A stretch of 64,000 nucleotides of DNA, from contig NZ_CP119391.1 in assembly GCF_031886125.1 (NCBI RefSeq), positions 124,001-188,000 on the forward strand, given 5' to 3'. This stretch comes from Halomonas piscis. Its GTDB lineage: Bacteria; Pseudomonadota; Gammaproteobacteria; Pseudomonadales; Halomonadaceae. The notes beneath the pieces were generated by a model. That model saw only the letters and a program-made list of their open reading frames with translations, ran no database searches and had not been told where the DNA came from. This document shows positions 25,185-35,129 of the stretch, in pieces. Both the position numbers and the translations under genes were made by a program. Each line of letters starts with the position of its first letter. The stretch's first letter is position 1.

Positions 25185-25985
25185 ATGGAGTGGCTACAGG
25201 TCATCGTACTTGCCGTCGTGCAGGGGTTTACCGAGTTTTTGCCCGTTTCGAGCTCGGCCCACCTGATACTCATACCGGCGCTGACGCCCTGGGGCGATCA
25301 GGGGCTGGCCTTTGACGTCGCCTTGCACCTGGGCAGCCTGCTGGCGGTGATGGTCTACTTTCGCCGGGAGATTGTCGCCATGCTGCAAAGCAGCCTGGCC
25401 GCCCTTGCCGGGCGCGGCGTTGACCGCGACGCCCGACTTTCGCTGGCCGTGGCGCTGGCCACCCTGCCGGTATGCGTTTTCGGCCTTTTGCTGCACGACT
25501 TTATAGAGGCGCATCTGCGCTCGACGCTGGTGATCGCCGCGGCGATGATCGGCTTTGGCCTGCTGCTGGGCTACGCTGACCGCAGGGGCCGCGGCCGGCG
25601 GGACGAATATCGGCTGCGCGGGCGCGATATCGCCGTGATCGGCCTGGCCCAGGCGCTGGCGCTGATTCCCGGGACTTCGCGCTCGGGGATCACCATGACC
25701 GCGGCGCTGATGCTGGGGCTGGGCCGGGAAGCCGCGGCGCGCTTTTCGTTTCTGCTCTCGATTCCGGTGATCGTTCTGGCCGGGGGGATGGAAATCGTCA
25801 CGCTCAGCCAGCAGGCCGCGCCCGTTGACTGGCTTACCCTGTTGGGCGGCACGGCGCTGGCGGGCATCAGTGCCTACCTCTGCATTCGCCTGTTTCTGGC
25901 GTTCATTACGCGCCTGGGCATGCAGCCCTTCGTGATCTACCGGCTGATACTTGGCGTATGGCTGCTGTGGCTGTTTTACGTCTAG
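25185..25985 (+). CDS. uppP: Undecaprenyl-diphosphate phosphatase (BacA)
   Basis: 266 residues from the ATG at 25185. QGFTEFLPVSSSAHL and IPGTSRSGITMTAALMLG are the two catalytic signatures. The multi-pass membrane enzyme recycles undecaprenyl diphosphate for cell-wall synthesis and is associated with bacitracin resistance. The extra upstream frame is not conserved. Confidence 0.95.
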   Translation: MEWLQVIVLAVVQGFTEFLPVSSSAHLILIPALTPWGDQGLAFDVALHLGSLLAVMVYFRREIVAMLQSSLAALAGRGVDRDARLSLAVALATLPVCVFGLLLHDFIEAHLRSTLVIAAAMIGFGLLLGYADRRGRGRRDEYRLRGRDIAVIGLAQALALIPGTSRSGITMTAALMLGLGREAAARFSFLLSIPVIVLAGGMEIVTLSQQAAPVDWLTLLGGTALAGISAYLCIRLFLAFITRLGMQPFVIYRLILGVWLLWLFYV

Positions 25986-26024
25986 CAAGCCAACTGACAG
26001 CACACCAAAAGGTAATGCAACATC

Positions 26025-27128
26025 ATGCAACATAACGCGGTAAAAGCGCTGACCATGGGAGCCATGCTGATGGCGCTGGCGCTTGTGGCCGGCTGCGAAA
26101 GCGAGCCCGAAAGTCAGTCCCCGGTGCGTTTCGAGGGCAGTATTTTCGGCACTTTCTACCAGATCACCGTGGCGGACACCCTGGATCAGAACGCGCAGGA
26201 GGCCCTGGAAGACGGATTTCTGGACGAGCTGGAGCGCGTTGACGAGGCCATGTCCACCTACCGCGACGACAGCGATCTGGTTGCGTTCAACCAAGCTCCC
26301 CTTGATGAATGGCAGTCGCTGCCGCCGCCGCTGATCAAGGTCATGTCGATCAGCCAGCAGATTTCCCGACAAAGCGACGGGGCGTTCGACGTCACCATCG
26401 GCGGGCTGGTGAATCTGTGGAGTTTCGGCCCCGAAGCCCGTCCGGAAAGCGTGCCCGGAGAAGGCGAGCTGAGCGCGCGCCTTGAGCAGGTAGGCTTTGA
26501 CGCCCTGGAGGTCGACACCGACGGCAGTCGTGCCCGGCGCAGCCGCGACGTCTTTGTCGATCTCTCCGCCGTGGCCAAGGGCTACGCCACCGATCGGGTG
26601 GCGGCATACCTGGACGAGCAGGGCATCGACAACTACCTGGTCAATCTGGGCGGCGATCTGACCACCAGCGGCTATCGTGACCCGGACGAGCAGATGCCCT
26701 GGCGGATCGGCATTGAAAAGCCCCGGAGCAGCGGTCAGAGTGCCCAGTACATCATTCCGCTATCGGGTCTGTCGGCGGCCACTTCGGGGGACTATCGCAA
26801 CTATTTCGAGCAGGACGGCCAGCGCTTTTCACACACCATTGATCCGCGCACCGGCCGCCCCATTAGCCACTCGCTGGCCTCGGTCACCGTGGTGCACCCT
26901 TCCAACGCCCGGGCCGACGCCTGGGCCACGGCGATGACGGTGCTGGGCGGCGAGGAAGGCATGGCGCTGGCGCAGGCGCTCGATCTCAAGGTGCTGATGC
27001 TGGTGCGCGACGAGGACAGCTGGCAGAGCCTGGCCAGCCCCGCCTTTGCCGATTTTATCGGCGCTGACTTCATGGCCGACCACAATATCAAGGTAGCCGG
27101 GGATACCTCCGCCGAGACACAAGGATAA
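26025..27128 (+). CDS. apbE: FAD:protein FMN transferase (ApbE) lipoprotein
   Basis: 367 residues. The signal peptide ends in a lipobox LVAGC (cysteine near residue 24). The mature protein has GTFYQITV, SAVAKGYATDRVAAYL, NLGGDL and the metal-binding HTIDPRTGRPI. ApbE attaches FMN covalently to Nqr/Rnf subunits in the periplasm. It ends 4 bases before glmU. Confidence 0.93.
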   Translation: MQHNAVKALTMGAMLMALALVAGCESEPESQSPVRFEGSIFGTFYQITVADTLDQNAQEALEDGFLDELERVDEAMSTYRDDSDLVAFNQAPLDEWQSLPPPLIKVMSISQQISRQSDGAFDVTIGGLVNLWSFGPEARPESVPGEGELSARLEQVGFDALEVDTDGSRARRSRDVFVDLSAVAKGYATDRVAAYLDEQGIDNYLVNLGGDLTTSGYRDPDEQMPWRIGIEKPRSSGQSAQYIIPLSGLSAATSGDYRNYFEQDGQRFSHTIDPRTGRPISHSLASVTVVHPSNARADAWATAMTVLGGEEGMALAQALDLKVLMLVRDEDSWQSLASPAFADFIGADFMADHNIKVAGDTSAETQG

Positions 27129-27132
27129 TCTT

Positions 27133-28500
27133 ATGCACGACGAGCTGGACATAGTCGTTCTTGCCGCCGGGAAGGGCACGCGCATGCGCTCCCGGCTGCC
27201 CAAGGTACTGCACTCGCTTGCCGGCAAGCCCATGGTGCGCCACGTGCTGGATACGGCAGCGGGGCTGAACCCCCAGCGCACTCATGTGGTGATCGGCCAC
27301 GGCGCCAAGGCCATGCGCGAGGCGCTTGCCGAGTCATCGGTGCGTTTTTGCGTGCAGGCCGAGCAGAAGGGCACCGGGCACGCCGTGGCGCAGCCTCTCG
27401 AACAGCTGGGGCACGGCAAGGTGCTGGTGCTCTACGGTGACGTCCCGCTGATCCGCCGGGATACGCTGGCCGCGCTGCTTGAGCGCGTGGACGAGCAGCA
27501 CATGGGGCTTTTGACCGTCACCATGGATAACCCCGACGGCTACGGGCGCATTGTGCGCGACGAGGCGGGCAACGCCGTGGCGATCGTCGAGCAGAAAGAT
27601 GCCAGCGCCGAAGAGCTGGCCCTTACCGAGTGCAACACCGGCATCATGGCGATGACCGCCGCCCAGCTCAAGCGCTGGATGCCCAGGCTCTCCGCCGACA
27701 ACGCCCAGGAGGAGTATTACCTCACCGACGTGATCGCCATGGCCGCCGAGGACGGCGTGGGCGTGGCCACCGCCCAGCCGGCAACGCCGCTGGAAGTCCA
27801 GGGCGTCAACAACCGCGCCCAGATGGCCGAGCTGGAGCGTGCCCTTCAGCGTGCCAGGGCCGAGCAGCTGATGGCCGACGGCGTGGCGCTGGCCGACCCC
27901 GCTCGGCTGGACGTGCGCGGCACCCTGACCTGCGGCCACGATGTCTTTATCGACGTCGGCTGCGTGTTCGAAGGCGAGGTCAGCCTGGGTGAGGGCGTGC
28001 ATATCGGCCCTTATTGCGTGATCAGAAACGCCACCATCGGCGCGGACAGCGTGGTCGAAAGTCACAGCGTGCTGGAGCAGTGCGTGGCCGCGGGGCATAA
28101 CGCCATCGGCCCCTACGCGCGGCTGCGCCCGGGCACCCGTCTGGCCGTCGCCGCCCGGGTAGGCAACTTCGTCGAAACCAAAAATGCCGACGTCGGCGAG
28201 GCCAGCAAGATCAATCATCTGAGCTATGTCGGCGACGCTACCCTGGGGCGCGGCGTGAATATCGGCGCGGGAACGATCACCTGCAACTACGACGGCGTTA
28301 ACAAGCACCGTACGCGGATCGACGACGATGCCTTCATCGGTTCCAATACCGCCCTGGTGGCACCGGTGAACATCGGCCAGGGTGCCACCGTAGGAGCCGG
28401 CTCGACCATTGCTCGGGACGTGGCCGACCACGCGCTGGGCGTGACCCGCGCGCCCCAGCGCGAAAAGGCCGACTGGCCGCGCCCGAAAAAGCGCGATTAA
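27133..28500 (+). CDS. glmU: Bifunctional UDP-GlcNAc pyrophosphorylase/glucosamine-1-P acetyltransferase
   Basis: 455 residues. The N-terminal uridyltransferase begins VVLAAGKGTRMRSRLPKVLH. The C-terminal left-handed beta helix acetyltransferase includes NFVETKNADVGEASKINHLSYVGDA. It makes UDP-GlcNAc for peptidoglycan and LPS. glmS follows after 26 bases. Confidence 0.97.
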   Translation: MHDELDIVVLAAGKGTRMRSRLPKVLHSLAGKPMVRHVLDTAAGLNPQRTHVVIGHGAKAMREALAESSVRFCVQAEQKGTGHAVAQPLEQLGHGKVLVLYGDVPLIRRDTLAALLERVDEQHMGLLTVTMDNPDGYGRIVRDEAGNAVAIVEQKDASAEELALTECNTGIMAMTAAQLKRWMPRLSADNAQEEYYLTDVIAMAAEDGVGVATAQPATPLEVQGVNNRAQMAELERALQRARAEQLMADGVALADPARLDVRGTLTCGHDVFIDVGCVFEGEVSLGEGVHIGPYCVIRNATIGADSVVESHSVLEQCVAAGHNAIGPYARLRPGTRLAVAARVGNFVETKNADVGEASKINHLSYVGDATLGRGVNIGAGTITCNYDGVNKHRTRIDDDAFIGSNTALVAPVNIGQGATVGAGSTIARDVADHALGVTRAPQREKADWPRPKKRD

Positions 28501-28526
28501 CCACAACGCTGAAAAGGAGAGACCCT

Positions 28527-30362
28527 ATGTGTGGCATTGTCGCCGCCGTTGCCCAGCGCAACGTCCAGGGCATATTGCTGGAAGGCCTTAAACGGCTGGA
28601 ATATCGCGGCTACGACTCTGCCGGCATGTCGGTGATGCGCGACGATACGCTGACGCGCCACCGCGCCGTGGGCAAGGTCGCAGCGCTGGAGAAATGCCTG
28701 GCGGAATCGCCGCTGCCGGGCAGGGCCGGTATTGCTCACACTCGCTGGGCGACCCACGGCAAGCCCGTCGAAGCCAACGCCCACCCGCACCACAGCGATG
28801 ATCGAGTGGCCGTGGTGCACAACGGCATCATCGAAAACTTCGAGGCGCTCAAGCAGGAACTCGAGACCGACGGCTACGCTTTCACTTCGGATACCGACAC
28901 CGAGGTGATTGCTCATCGCCTGGCGGCCACCCTTGACGACGGCGCCACGCTGTTCGAGGCGGTGCAGCATAGCGTGCGTAACCTGGGCGGCGCCTACGCG
29001 CTCGGGGTCATGAGCCCCAAGGAACCCGACGTGGTCATCGGCGCTCGTCAGGGCAGCCCGCTGGTGATAGGCGTGGGCATCGACGAAGCCTTTCTGGCAT
29101 CGGACCCGCTGGCGCTTTTGCAGGTGACCGACCGCTTTATCTACCTGGAAGAAGGGGATCTGGTCGAGCTCAAGAACGGCGGCCATATCCATATCGTCGA
29201 CCGCGACGGCCGGGCCGTGGAACGCCCGGTGCAGATTTATGAATACGCCGACGGCGCGGCCAGCAAGGGCGACTACCGCCACTTCATGCTCAAGGAAATC
29301 TTCGAGCAGCCGGCCGTAATCCGCGACGCGCTTGAAGGTCGTCTGGGCGAGTCAAGCGTGCTTGCGGAAAGCTTCGGTCCCGACGCGCCGGCGCTGTTTG
29401 CGAAAACCCGCCAGATTCACATTATCGCCTGCGGCACCAGCTATCACGCGGGGCTGGTGGCGCGCTATTGGCTGGAGCGCTACGCCGGCGTGCCGGTGCA
29501 GGTAGAGGTGGCCTCGGAGTTTCGCTACCGCCATCCGGTCGTCGCTGAAGGCACCCTGTTCGTGACGCTTTCCCAGTCCGGAGAAACCGCCGATACGCTG
29601 GCCGCGCTGCGCTTTGCCAAGGGGCTTGGCTATGCGGGCACGCTTGCCATCTGCAACGTGCCGGGAAGCTCTCTGGTGCGCGAATCTGACCTGGCGCTGA
29701 TGACCCGGGCCGGGCCGGAAATCGGCGTCGCCTCGACCAAGGCCTTTACTACCCAGCTGGTGGCGCTGATGCTGCTGACCCTGGCGTTGGACAAGAGCAC
29801 AGAAGCAACTGGCAGCGATCAGGCCGGCATCGTCGCCGCGCTGAAAACGCTGCCCGATATTTGCCGTCGGGTGCTGGCGCTGGATAACAACATCGAGACG
29901 CTTTCCCAGGCCTTTGCCGAAAAGCACCACGCGCTGTTTCTCGGCCGCGGGGCGCACTTTCCCATCGCCCTGGAAGGCGCGCTCAAGCTCAAGGAAATCT
30001 CCTACATCCACGCCGAAGGCTACCCCGCCGGCGAGCTCAAGCACGGGCCGCTGGCGCTGGTGGACAGCGAAATGCCGGTGATTTCGGTAGCGCCCAACGA
30101 TGCCCTGCTGGAGAAGCTCAAATCCAACCTCCAGGAAGTGCGTGCCCGGGGCGGCGAGCTGTTCGTTTTTGCTGACGAAAACGTCGGCATCGACGACAGC
30201 GAAGACGATGTTTCCGTACTTCATCTGCCCCACGTCCACGAAGCTGTGGCGCCGCTGCTCTATACCCTGCCGCTGCAGCTTTTGAGCTATCACGTGGCGG
30301 TGCTCAAGGGTACCGACGTTGACCAGCCGCGCAACCTGGCCAAAAGCGTCACGGTGGAATAG
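28527..30362 (+). CDS. glmS: Glucosamine--fructose-6-phosphate aminotransferase (isomerizing)
   Basis: 611 residues. Cysteine 2 (MCGIVAAV) is the glutaminase nucleophile, and the two SIS domains include SQSGETADTLAAL and STKAFTTQ. The C-terminus DQPRNLAKSVTVE is highly conserved, because it forms the active site and its codons are the recognition site of Tn7 TnsD. It provides glucosamine-6-phosphate for glmU. Confidence 0.98.
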   Translation: MCGIVAAVAQRNVQGILLEGLKRLEYRGYDSAGMSVMRDDTLTRHRAVGKVAALEKCLAESPLPGRAGIAHTRWATHGKPVEANAHPHHSDDRVAVVHNGIIENFEALKQELETDGYAFTSDTDTEVIAHRLAATLDDGATLFEAVQHSVRNLGGAYALGVMSPKEPDVVIGARQGSPLVIGVGIDEAFLASDPLALLQVTDRFIYLEEGDLVELKNGGHIHIVDRDGRAVERPVQIYEYADGAASKGDYRHFMLKEIFEQPAVIRDALEGRLGESSVLAESFGPDAPALFAKTRQIHIIACGTSYHAGLVARYWLERYAGVPVQVEVASEFRYRHPVVAEGTLFVTLSQSGETADTLAALRFAKGLGYAGTLAICNVPGSSLVRESDLALMTRAGPEIGVASTKAFTTQLVALMLLTLALDKSTEATGSDQAGIVAALKTLPDICRRVLALDNNIETLSQAFAEKHHALFLGRGAHFPIALEGALKLKEISYIHAEGYPAGELKHGPLALVDSEMPVISVAPNDALLEKLKSNLQEVRARGGELFVFADENVGIDDSEDDVSVLHLPHVHEAVAPLLYTLPLQLLSYHVAVLKGTDVDQPRNLAKSVTVE

Positions 30363-30387
30363 GCGTAGACAGGTTTGCCGAAGAAAC
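30320..30387 (+). other. attTn7: TnsD recognition region and insertion point
   Basis: The last codons of glmS (from about 30320) correspond to the known TnsD-binding segment. The insertion point is 25 bases past the stop codon, where the Tn7-type end starts at 30388. The five bases before it, GAAAC at 30383-30387, would be one copy of the usual 5-bp target duplication. The second copy was not located. Confidence 0.85.
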
Positions 30388-30455
30388 TGTGGGATGGTAA
30401 TAAAGTCGGTAACTAGGGAAAAAAGTTGGTACCTTATAAATAGAGTTGGTAACAG
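30388..30455 (+). repeat. Right end of a Tn7-type transposon with three TnsB sites
   Basis: The end starts TGTGGGATGG, sharing TGTGGG with Tn7. Three related TnsB-binding-like motifs, AAAGTCGGTAAC at 30402, AAAGTTGGTACC at 30422 and AGAGTTGGTAAC at 30442, are spaced exactly 20 bases apart, like the overlapping sites of the Tn7 right end. tnsA starts 49 bases inward. Confidence 0.9.
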
Positions 30456-30503
30456 GCACCCAATGTGGCAAAGTCAGGCTATTCTCCTCAAGGGGTATAG
30501 GGA

Positions 30504-31325
30504 ATGGCCAGCTGCAAGCTAGACAAAAAAACGGAAAAATGGATTAAAGAAGAGCGCGGCAAAGGTAGCGGTAGTGATTACCGCCCTTGGTTGACGGTCA
30601 GAGATCTATCCTCCAAGGGGCGCTCGCACAGGGTGATGGGACACCTTACCGGGCGAACCCATCATTTTTTTTCTGATACAGAACTGGCAGCCTTCCTGTT
30701 GCTTGAATGGAACCCCGCAGTTACCGACATCCGCGAGCAATTTCCGCTCCGAATAGAAGACACTCTAACAATCGCTGACGAAGCCAACATTCGCCACCCC
30801 GAGGTAGGCGGATACCATCAGGTTATGTCCAGCGATTTCGTCGTTGATCTCTCCATGCCAACCGGGCCACAGAGGTTGGCCATTCAGGTGAAAGTCTCTA
30901 CCGACTTGATGGATCCGCGAACTGTTGAAAAGCTCGAGATTGAGCAACGGTACTGGAAGCTTAAAGGGATTCCCTGGTATTTGATAACTGAAAAGCAGAT
31001 GCCTCATACCATAATGGAGAATCTGGATCTTCTTTACTCAGCACGTGTACAAAGCGAAAGCATGGAAGTGTTGCTTCAAAGCTTGCCGATCTATGCCGAT
31101 GTGCTGGCACAAAACCTGAATACCAAGCTTCCGGAGATAGGCATGCTGGTTGACCAGGCTTATTCGCTTGAGCCGGGGACATCGCTAGCTCGGTTACGGG
31201 CTTTGGCGGCTTTAAGAGTGCTTATATTTGATATATCGATCCCATGGACCAAGCTGGTATCACAAGACCTGCAAATGGTTGATAATAAAGATTTTCTGAG
31301 GGCTAGCTATGCTGCGAATCAATGA
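30504..31325 (+). CDS. tnsA: Tn7-like transposase subunit TnsA (endonuclease)
   Basis: 273 residues, the same length as Tn7 TnsA. The restriction-endonuclease-like catalytic residues can be placed at Glu60 (FFSDTELAAF), Asp111 (MSSDFVVDL), Gln128 and Lys130 (AIQVKVS). In Tn7 TnsA nicks the 5' ends of the element while TnsB cuts the 3' ends, giving cut-and-paste transposition. The gene is intact and overlaps the start of tnsB by 17 bases, so it is translationally coupled. Confidence 0.93.
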   Translation: MASCKLDKKTEKWIKEERGKGSGSDYRPWLTVRDLSSKGRSHRVMGHLTGRTHHFFSDTELAAFLLLEWNPAVTDIREQFPLRIEDTLTIADEANIRHPEVGGYHQVMSSDFVVDLSMPTGPQRLAIQVKVSTDLMDPRTVEKLEIEQRYWKLKGIPWYLITEKQMPHTIMENLDLLYSARVQSESMEVLLQSLPIYADVLAQNLNTKLPEIGMLVDQAYSLEPGTSLARLRALAALRVLIFDISIPWTKLVSQDLQMVDNKDFLRASYAANQ

Positions 31326-32039
31326 CGTCTTTGAGTGGGGACAAGAGAGATATCGGGTATTAGCACTGGCGGGGCAGCATGCTAACTGGATAAATATTGA
31401 TTCAGAGAAAGCTTGGCCGGAAGTGATTACAACATTTCAGGCTGAGCAGTGGATGTTTGATGAAACACTTCGCAGGACAGAGGATCCATATCAAGAACTC
31501 GCTTCGCTATCTGTAGAAAATGGCAGTAAAGCCCAGCTAATTCGAGACCAGCGGTATGAACTAATTGCACCTTTGCTCGCTGATGAAGAAATTTTTTACC
31601 GCAGTGGCAGGGGGAAGTTAGTCCAGTCGCGTAGCGACGAAACCGGAACACCAAGGAAAACGATCTATAAAAATCTTCGACAATACTGGCAGCGTGGCAA
31701 AATGCCTAACGCACTACTACCCGATTATCGTAAATCTGGTGGAAAAGGCCAGAAGAGGATTTCAAAAAAAAAGTTAGGGCGGCCACGAAAAATCTCGCCT
31801 GGTACGGGTATTACCGTCGATTCTTCTATTGAAAATATGTTCCGCTTGGTACTAGATCGCTACTACGTCAATGACAAGGGCCATTCCTTGCCATACGCCC
31901 ATCGTCGATTTATTGATATGTTTGAGGCCGCTAATCCAAATGTGCAGCCTGAAGATTATCCAACATTAGATCAAATAAGATATTTTTATCGTAGAGAGTA
32001 CAAGAAGGCTGATCGTATTCGCCTAAGAGCAAATAAAAT

Positions 32040-33373
32040 CTGACGAATCCCCACGAATATGTTGCTACTCGCCGCATAGGCTCTGCTCCCTGACTTCCTC
32101 GCGAAGTCGTGCTCGGAGGGTTGTCCAAGCAGGCCAAGGCACGGCGTCGGGTTGATGACGACGAAGACATTCCAAGCCCAGGCGCCACACGGAAAGCACG
32201 CTCCGGTGCCGGATACTGTTGCTCTGATAGCGCCGCTGTTGCCCCCGGGCTCGGACATCCAGGCCGGCCACCATCATGGCCACGTTCGCCAACATGGCGA
32301 TCAGCAGCAGGACCTCGATGCGCTTGCCCTGGCGAGACTGATGCATGCCGAAGCCCAGCCCGAACAAGGGGCTTTTGACATCGCGGAACCCTTCCTCAAT
32401 CTGCATGCGCTGTCGGTAGATCGTTACCACTTTATTCGCCAGCGTTGAGCGGTCCGGCAGATTGCTGACCAGCACCCAGGGCTCCTGCTGACGCCGGGCG
32501 ATCGTCCGGCTGCCGCCGTCCCGAGAGATCCGGCCTTGTTTATTGCGATGCTTACGTCCCCGTGGCGGTCGATAATAGAGCACCATCTGAGCGCGGAACG
32601 GATGGTTTTCGGCGATCCGGACGGAGCCCCACGCCTGCGGTTCCGATGTCGCGTGTTGAAACAGGGTCTTCACGGGTTGCCATGCTTCGCCTGACGCCTG
32701 GTAACGGGCGGGCTGACGGACCCGTCCAACGATATACCAGCCGCGCGCTTCAACGGCCCGAAACCACGGGTTACGAAAGCCGGCATCGGTCACCAGGATC
32801 GGCGTGGCCTTGTCGGGCAGGATCCTTGCCAGCGCATCCAGCAGATAGGCTTCACAGTATGGGCATCCTTCCTTGTGATGAACCTTCTCGAAGATGGGCA
32901 GCGATCGCCCGGCGAAGGGCACCGCCGCACGCAGCAGGAAATGCCTGCCGCGGTCATCAATCGGCGACCAGTCCACCAGAATCAGTGGGCGTGTTGTATG
33001 GCCGATCAGCAGCGAGGCCATGAGCCAATAGAACAGCGGTCGTTCCTGATGAAGGTGAGGGTTGCCTAATAGTCGATCGACTCGTTTGATGGCGTGCTTG
33101 GCATCCGTCGAGCTCGGCAACGCACGGCCAATGGCCGTTAATCCCAGACGTCGCTCGCCCAGCAGAGCGCCAACGGTATCGAGGACGGTCTGTAGCCGCT
33201 TGGCATGGATCACGGAGAGTGAAGACGTCAGCAAGTTATGCAAGAATCGAGGGGCCTGCATGGGTCTCCTTCGCATGTTGTTGTGTGTCGTAACTCACAA
33301 CATGCATGACTCATGCAGGCTTTTTCAATCCTATCATGCTGATTTTATTACCCATTTCATGGGGATTCCTCAG
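32040..33373 (-). mobile_element. IS4-family (IS10-like) insertion sequence in tnsB
   Basis: 1334 bp. Left end CTGACGAATCCCCAC and inverted right end CTGAGGAATCCCCAT form the terminal repeats and resemble the CTGATGAATCCCC ends of IS10. A perfect 9-bp target duplication AAATAAAAT flanks it at 32031-32039 and 33374-33382, the length expected for this family. It carries one transposase gene on the reverse strand. Confidence 0.95.
32065..33276 (-). CDS. IS4-family transposase
   Basis: 403 residues. DDE aspartates lie in LILVDWSPIDD and ILVTDAGFRNPW. The YREK signature of the family is visible as YRQRMQIEEGFRDVK near residue 290, containing the catalytic glutamate. The frame is intact, so the element may still be mobile. 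It is more GC-rich than the tnsB gene it sits in. Confidence 0.93.
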   Translation of the reverse strand: MRRRPMQAPRFLHNLLTSSLSVIHAKRLQTVLDTVGALLGERRLGLTAIGRALPSSTDAKHAIKRVDRLLGNPHLHQERPLFYWLMASLLIGHTTRPLILVDWSPIDDRGRHFLLRAAVPFAGRSLPIFEKVHHKEGCPYCEAYLLDALARILPDKATPILVTDAGFRNPWFRAVEARGWYIVGRVRQPARYQASGEAWQPVKTLFQHATSEPQAWGSVRIAENHPFRAQMVLYYRPPRGRKHRNKQGRISRDGGSRTIARRQQEPWVLVSNLPDRSTLANKVVTIYRQRMQIEEGFRDVKSPLFGLGFGMHQSRQGKRIEVLLLIAMLANVAMMVAGLDVRARGQQRRYQSNSIRHRSVLSVWRLGLECLRRHQPDAVPWPAWTTLRARLREEVREQSLCGE

Positions 33374-33412
33374 AAATAAAATCTCATATCAAAAAGATAT
33401 TCGGCCGCTGAT

Positions 33413-35129
33413 CCCGGCTTATTCACCGGAACGCTGACTGGGCATCCTGAAGCCCCGGGGAGCCGGTAGCTCGTCGCCGAACGCCGATTTCGAGACGGCA
33501 CCGTCTTCCGGTGACGCTCTGTCCGGCTGCTATCGCCGTTATTCAGCCCCTTCCCTGCCTTGTCGTCGGTCATCCGGGCAGCCGGAACCGCCGGTCATCG
33601 ACAGGACCGGCGTCTCACTGTCTTGCTTATGCGACCGCTGAGGCGTCAGCGCAACGCTGTCAGTTTTGGTAGCCCTTTCAGCAGAGTCGGCCACCATTTA
33701 TCGGCTGCGGCGCCGAGGTGGACCGTGATACGTCGGGCGTGGAGGATCAGGGTGGCGGCCACCTTGAGGACCTGCTCACGCATTCGGATCAGGCTCCAGC
33801 CCTGTCGGGTTTGCCGTTCCAGCACGCAACGCAGACCATGCAGCACCTGATAGGCGTAAAGGCTCAGCAGAAGACTCGCCTCGTTGCGATCCATCACGTT
33901 CTGCTCGGTGGAGGCGCCGCGATCGGTCGACGAGAGGTGAACATCCAGCGCCGACTTGACCTCGCCCATGTGCGCCTCGGCGCTGCCGCGCTTGCGGTAC
34001 AGTGATAACACCTTTTCCGGCGGCCAGTGGTACCGACTCAGGTTGGTCACCAGGAAGAAGGCGTGGAGCAACAGGTCGTCGGGGCGCTCCTGAACCACCA
34101 GCACGACGCGCCGTGGCTCGGGCCAGCTGTCGGCCCGGTATTCAAGGTCATGGCACCATTCCCGGGGCTGGTCCGGGGGTCGGCCGGGCGGCCGCTTGAG
34201 ATACGGCGCCGCCAGCGTCTGAAGGGTGTTGTTGCTGCGCAGCCGGCCCAGGTACCCGATATCACGCTCTTCCATGGCCAGCAGCGTATCGTTGCCGGTA
34301 AACCCGGCATCGATACGCACTGTCACTGTCGCACCGGTGCCTTCATTGAGGCGCCGTACCAGGTGAGGGATCCAGGTATCGGCGTTCTCGGCAGGGCCCG
34401 CGTTACCCTCGCGCAGCAGGCCGCCGACCATGTCACCGGTTTCGGCCAGCGAGGCCACCAGCGGCGAATAAATGCGTGTGCCGTACAGCCCGTGAAAGGC
34501 CGACCCGCCCTGACGACCATGGACCTCGATCGGCAGGCCGTCGATGTCCAGCGTCAGGTTATCGGGCTGCTCGCCGTGGTTCAGCGATGCCAGGCGCCAG
34601 ATCGCCAGGCGCAACAGGCCTTCATGCACGGTATCGATGTTGTCATGACTCCCAAGGCACGCCAGCAGCCGCGACAGCGTCGCCTGCGACGGACGGTCCT
34701 GTGCCAGAGGCGTCATTCCGCGTGCATCGCTGCACGCCAGCTGCCAGAGCGGATCGTGACGCAGCGTGTCGGTATCGTCCAGGTCGATCCACCCCATGGC
34801 GCGCTGCAACACGACGGTTCGCAGCTGGCTGGCCAGGGAATGACGAATACGCAGTGGATCACGCCGGTCGACCAGGCTTTCTTCCAGCGCCTGGATAACA
34901 CCGCTGTTGTCGAGGGCTTCACGCAGCAGCAAGGCGCCGCTGTCGCTGGTGGTGCGGTGGCCGCTTAGCTCGGCCCGAACAGAACCATTGCAGGAAGGCG
35001 TCCACGACGATAATCTTTCACCCATGGCGAGAGGTCCTCTTGAATCAAGTTCTGGCTGGAACATCCTGATTCTACAAGAGAAACCCCTCGCCATCTTTAT
35101 TTTCAAGCCAGCCTCATGAATAAGCCGGG
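33413..35129 (-). mobile_element. IS1380-family insertion sequence in tnsB
   Basis: 1717 bp. The ends CCCGGCTTATTCA are inverted repeats. The 5-bp duplication CTGAT is at 33408-33412 and 35130-35134. It lies 39 bases from the IS4-family element, inside the same tnsB gene. A long non-coding stretch (33413-33645) separates the transposase stop from its left end. Confidence 0.93.
33646..35025 (-). CDS. IS1380-family transposase
   Basis: 459 residues from the ATG at 35023-35025. The open frame extends into tnsB, but that part lies outside the element. The protein has the DDE segments LTLDIDGLPIEVHG and VRIDAGFTGNDTLLAM, and a C-terminal part with RYHWPPEKVLSLYRKRGSAEAHMGEVKS carrying the catalytic glutamate. 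It is intact and probably functional. Confidence 0.92.
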   Translation of the reverse strand: MGERLSSWTPSCNGSVRAELSGHRTTSDSGALLLREALDNSGVIQALEESLVDRRDPLRIRHSLASQLRTVVLQRAMGWIDLDDTDTLRHDPLWQLACSDARGMTPLAQDRPSQATLSRLLACLGSHDNIDTVHEGLLRLAIWRLASLNHGEQPDNLTLDIDGLPIEVHGRQGGSAFHGLYGTRIYSPLVASLAETGDMVGGLLREGNAGPAENADTWIPHLVRRLNEGTGATVTVRIDAGFTGNDTLLAMEERDIGYLGRLRSNNTLQTLAAPYLKRPPGRPPDQPREWCHDLEYRADSWPEPRRVVLVVQERPDDLLLHAFFLVTNLSRYHWPPEKVLSLYRKRGSAEAHMGEVKSALDVHLSSTDRGASTEQNVMDRNEASLLLSLYAYQVLHGLRCVLERQTRQGWSLIRMREQVLKVAATLILHARRITVHLGAAADKWWPTLLKGLPKLTALR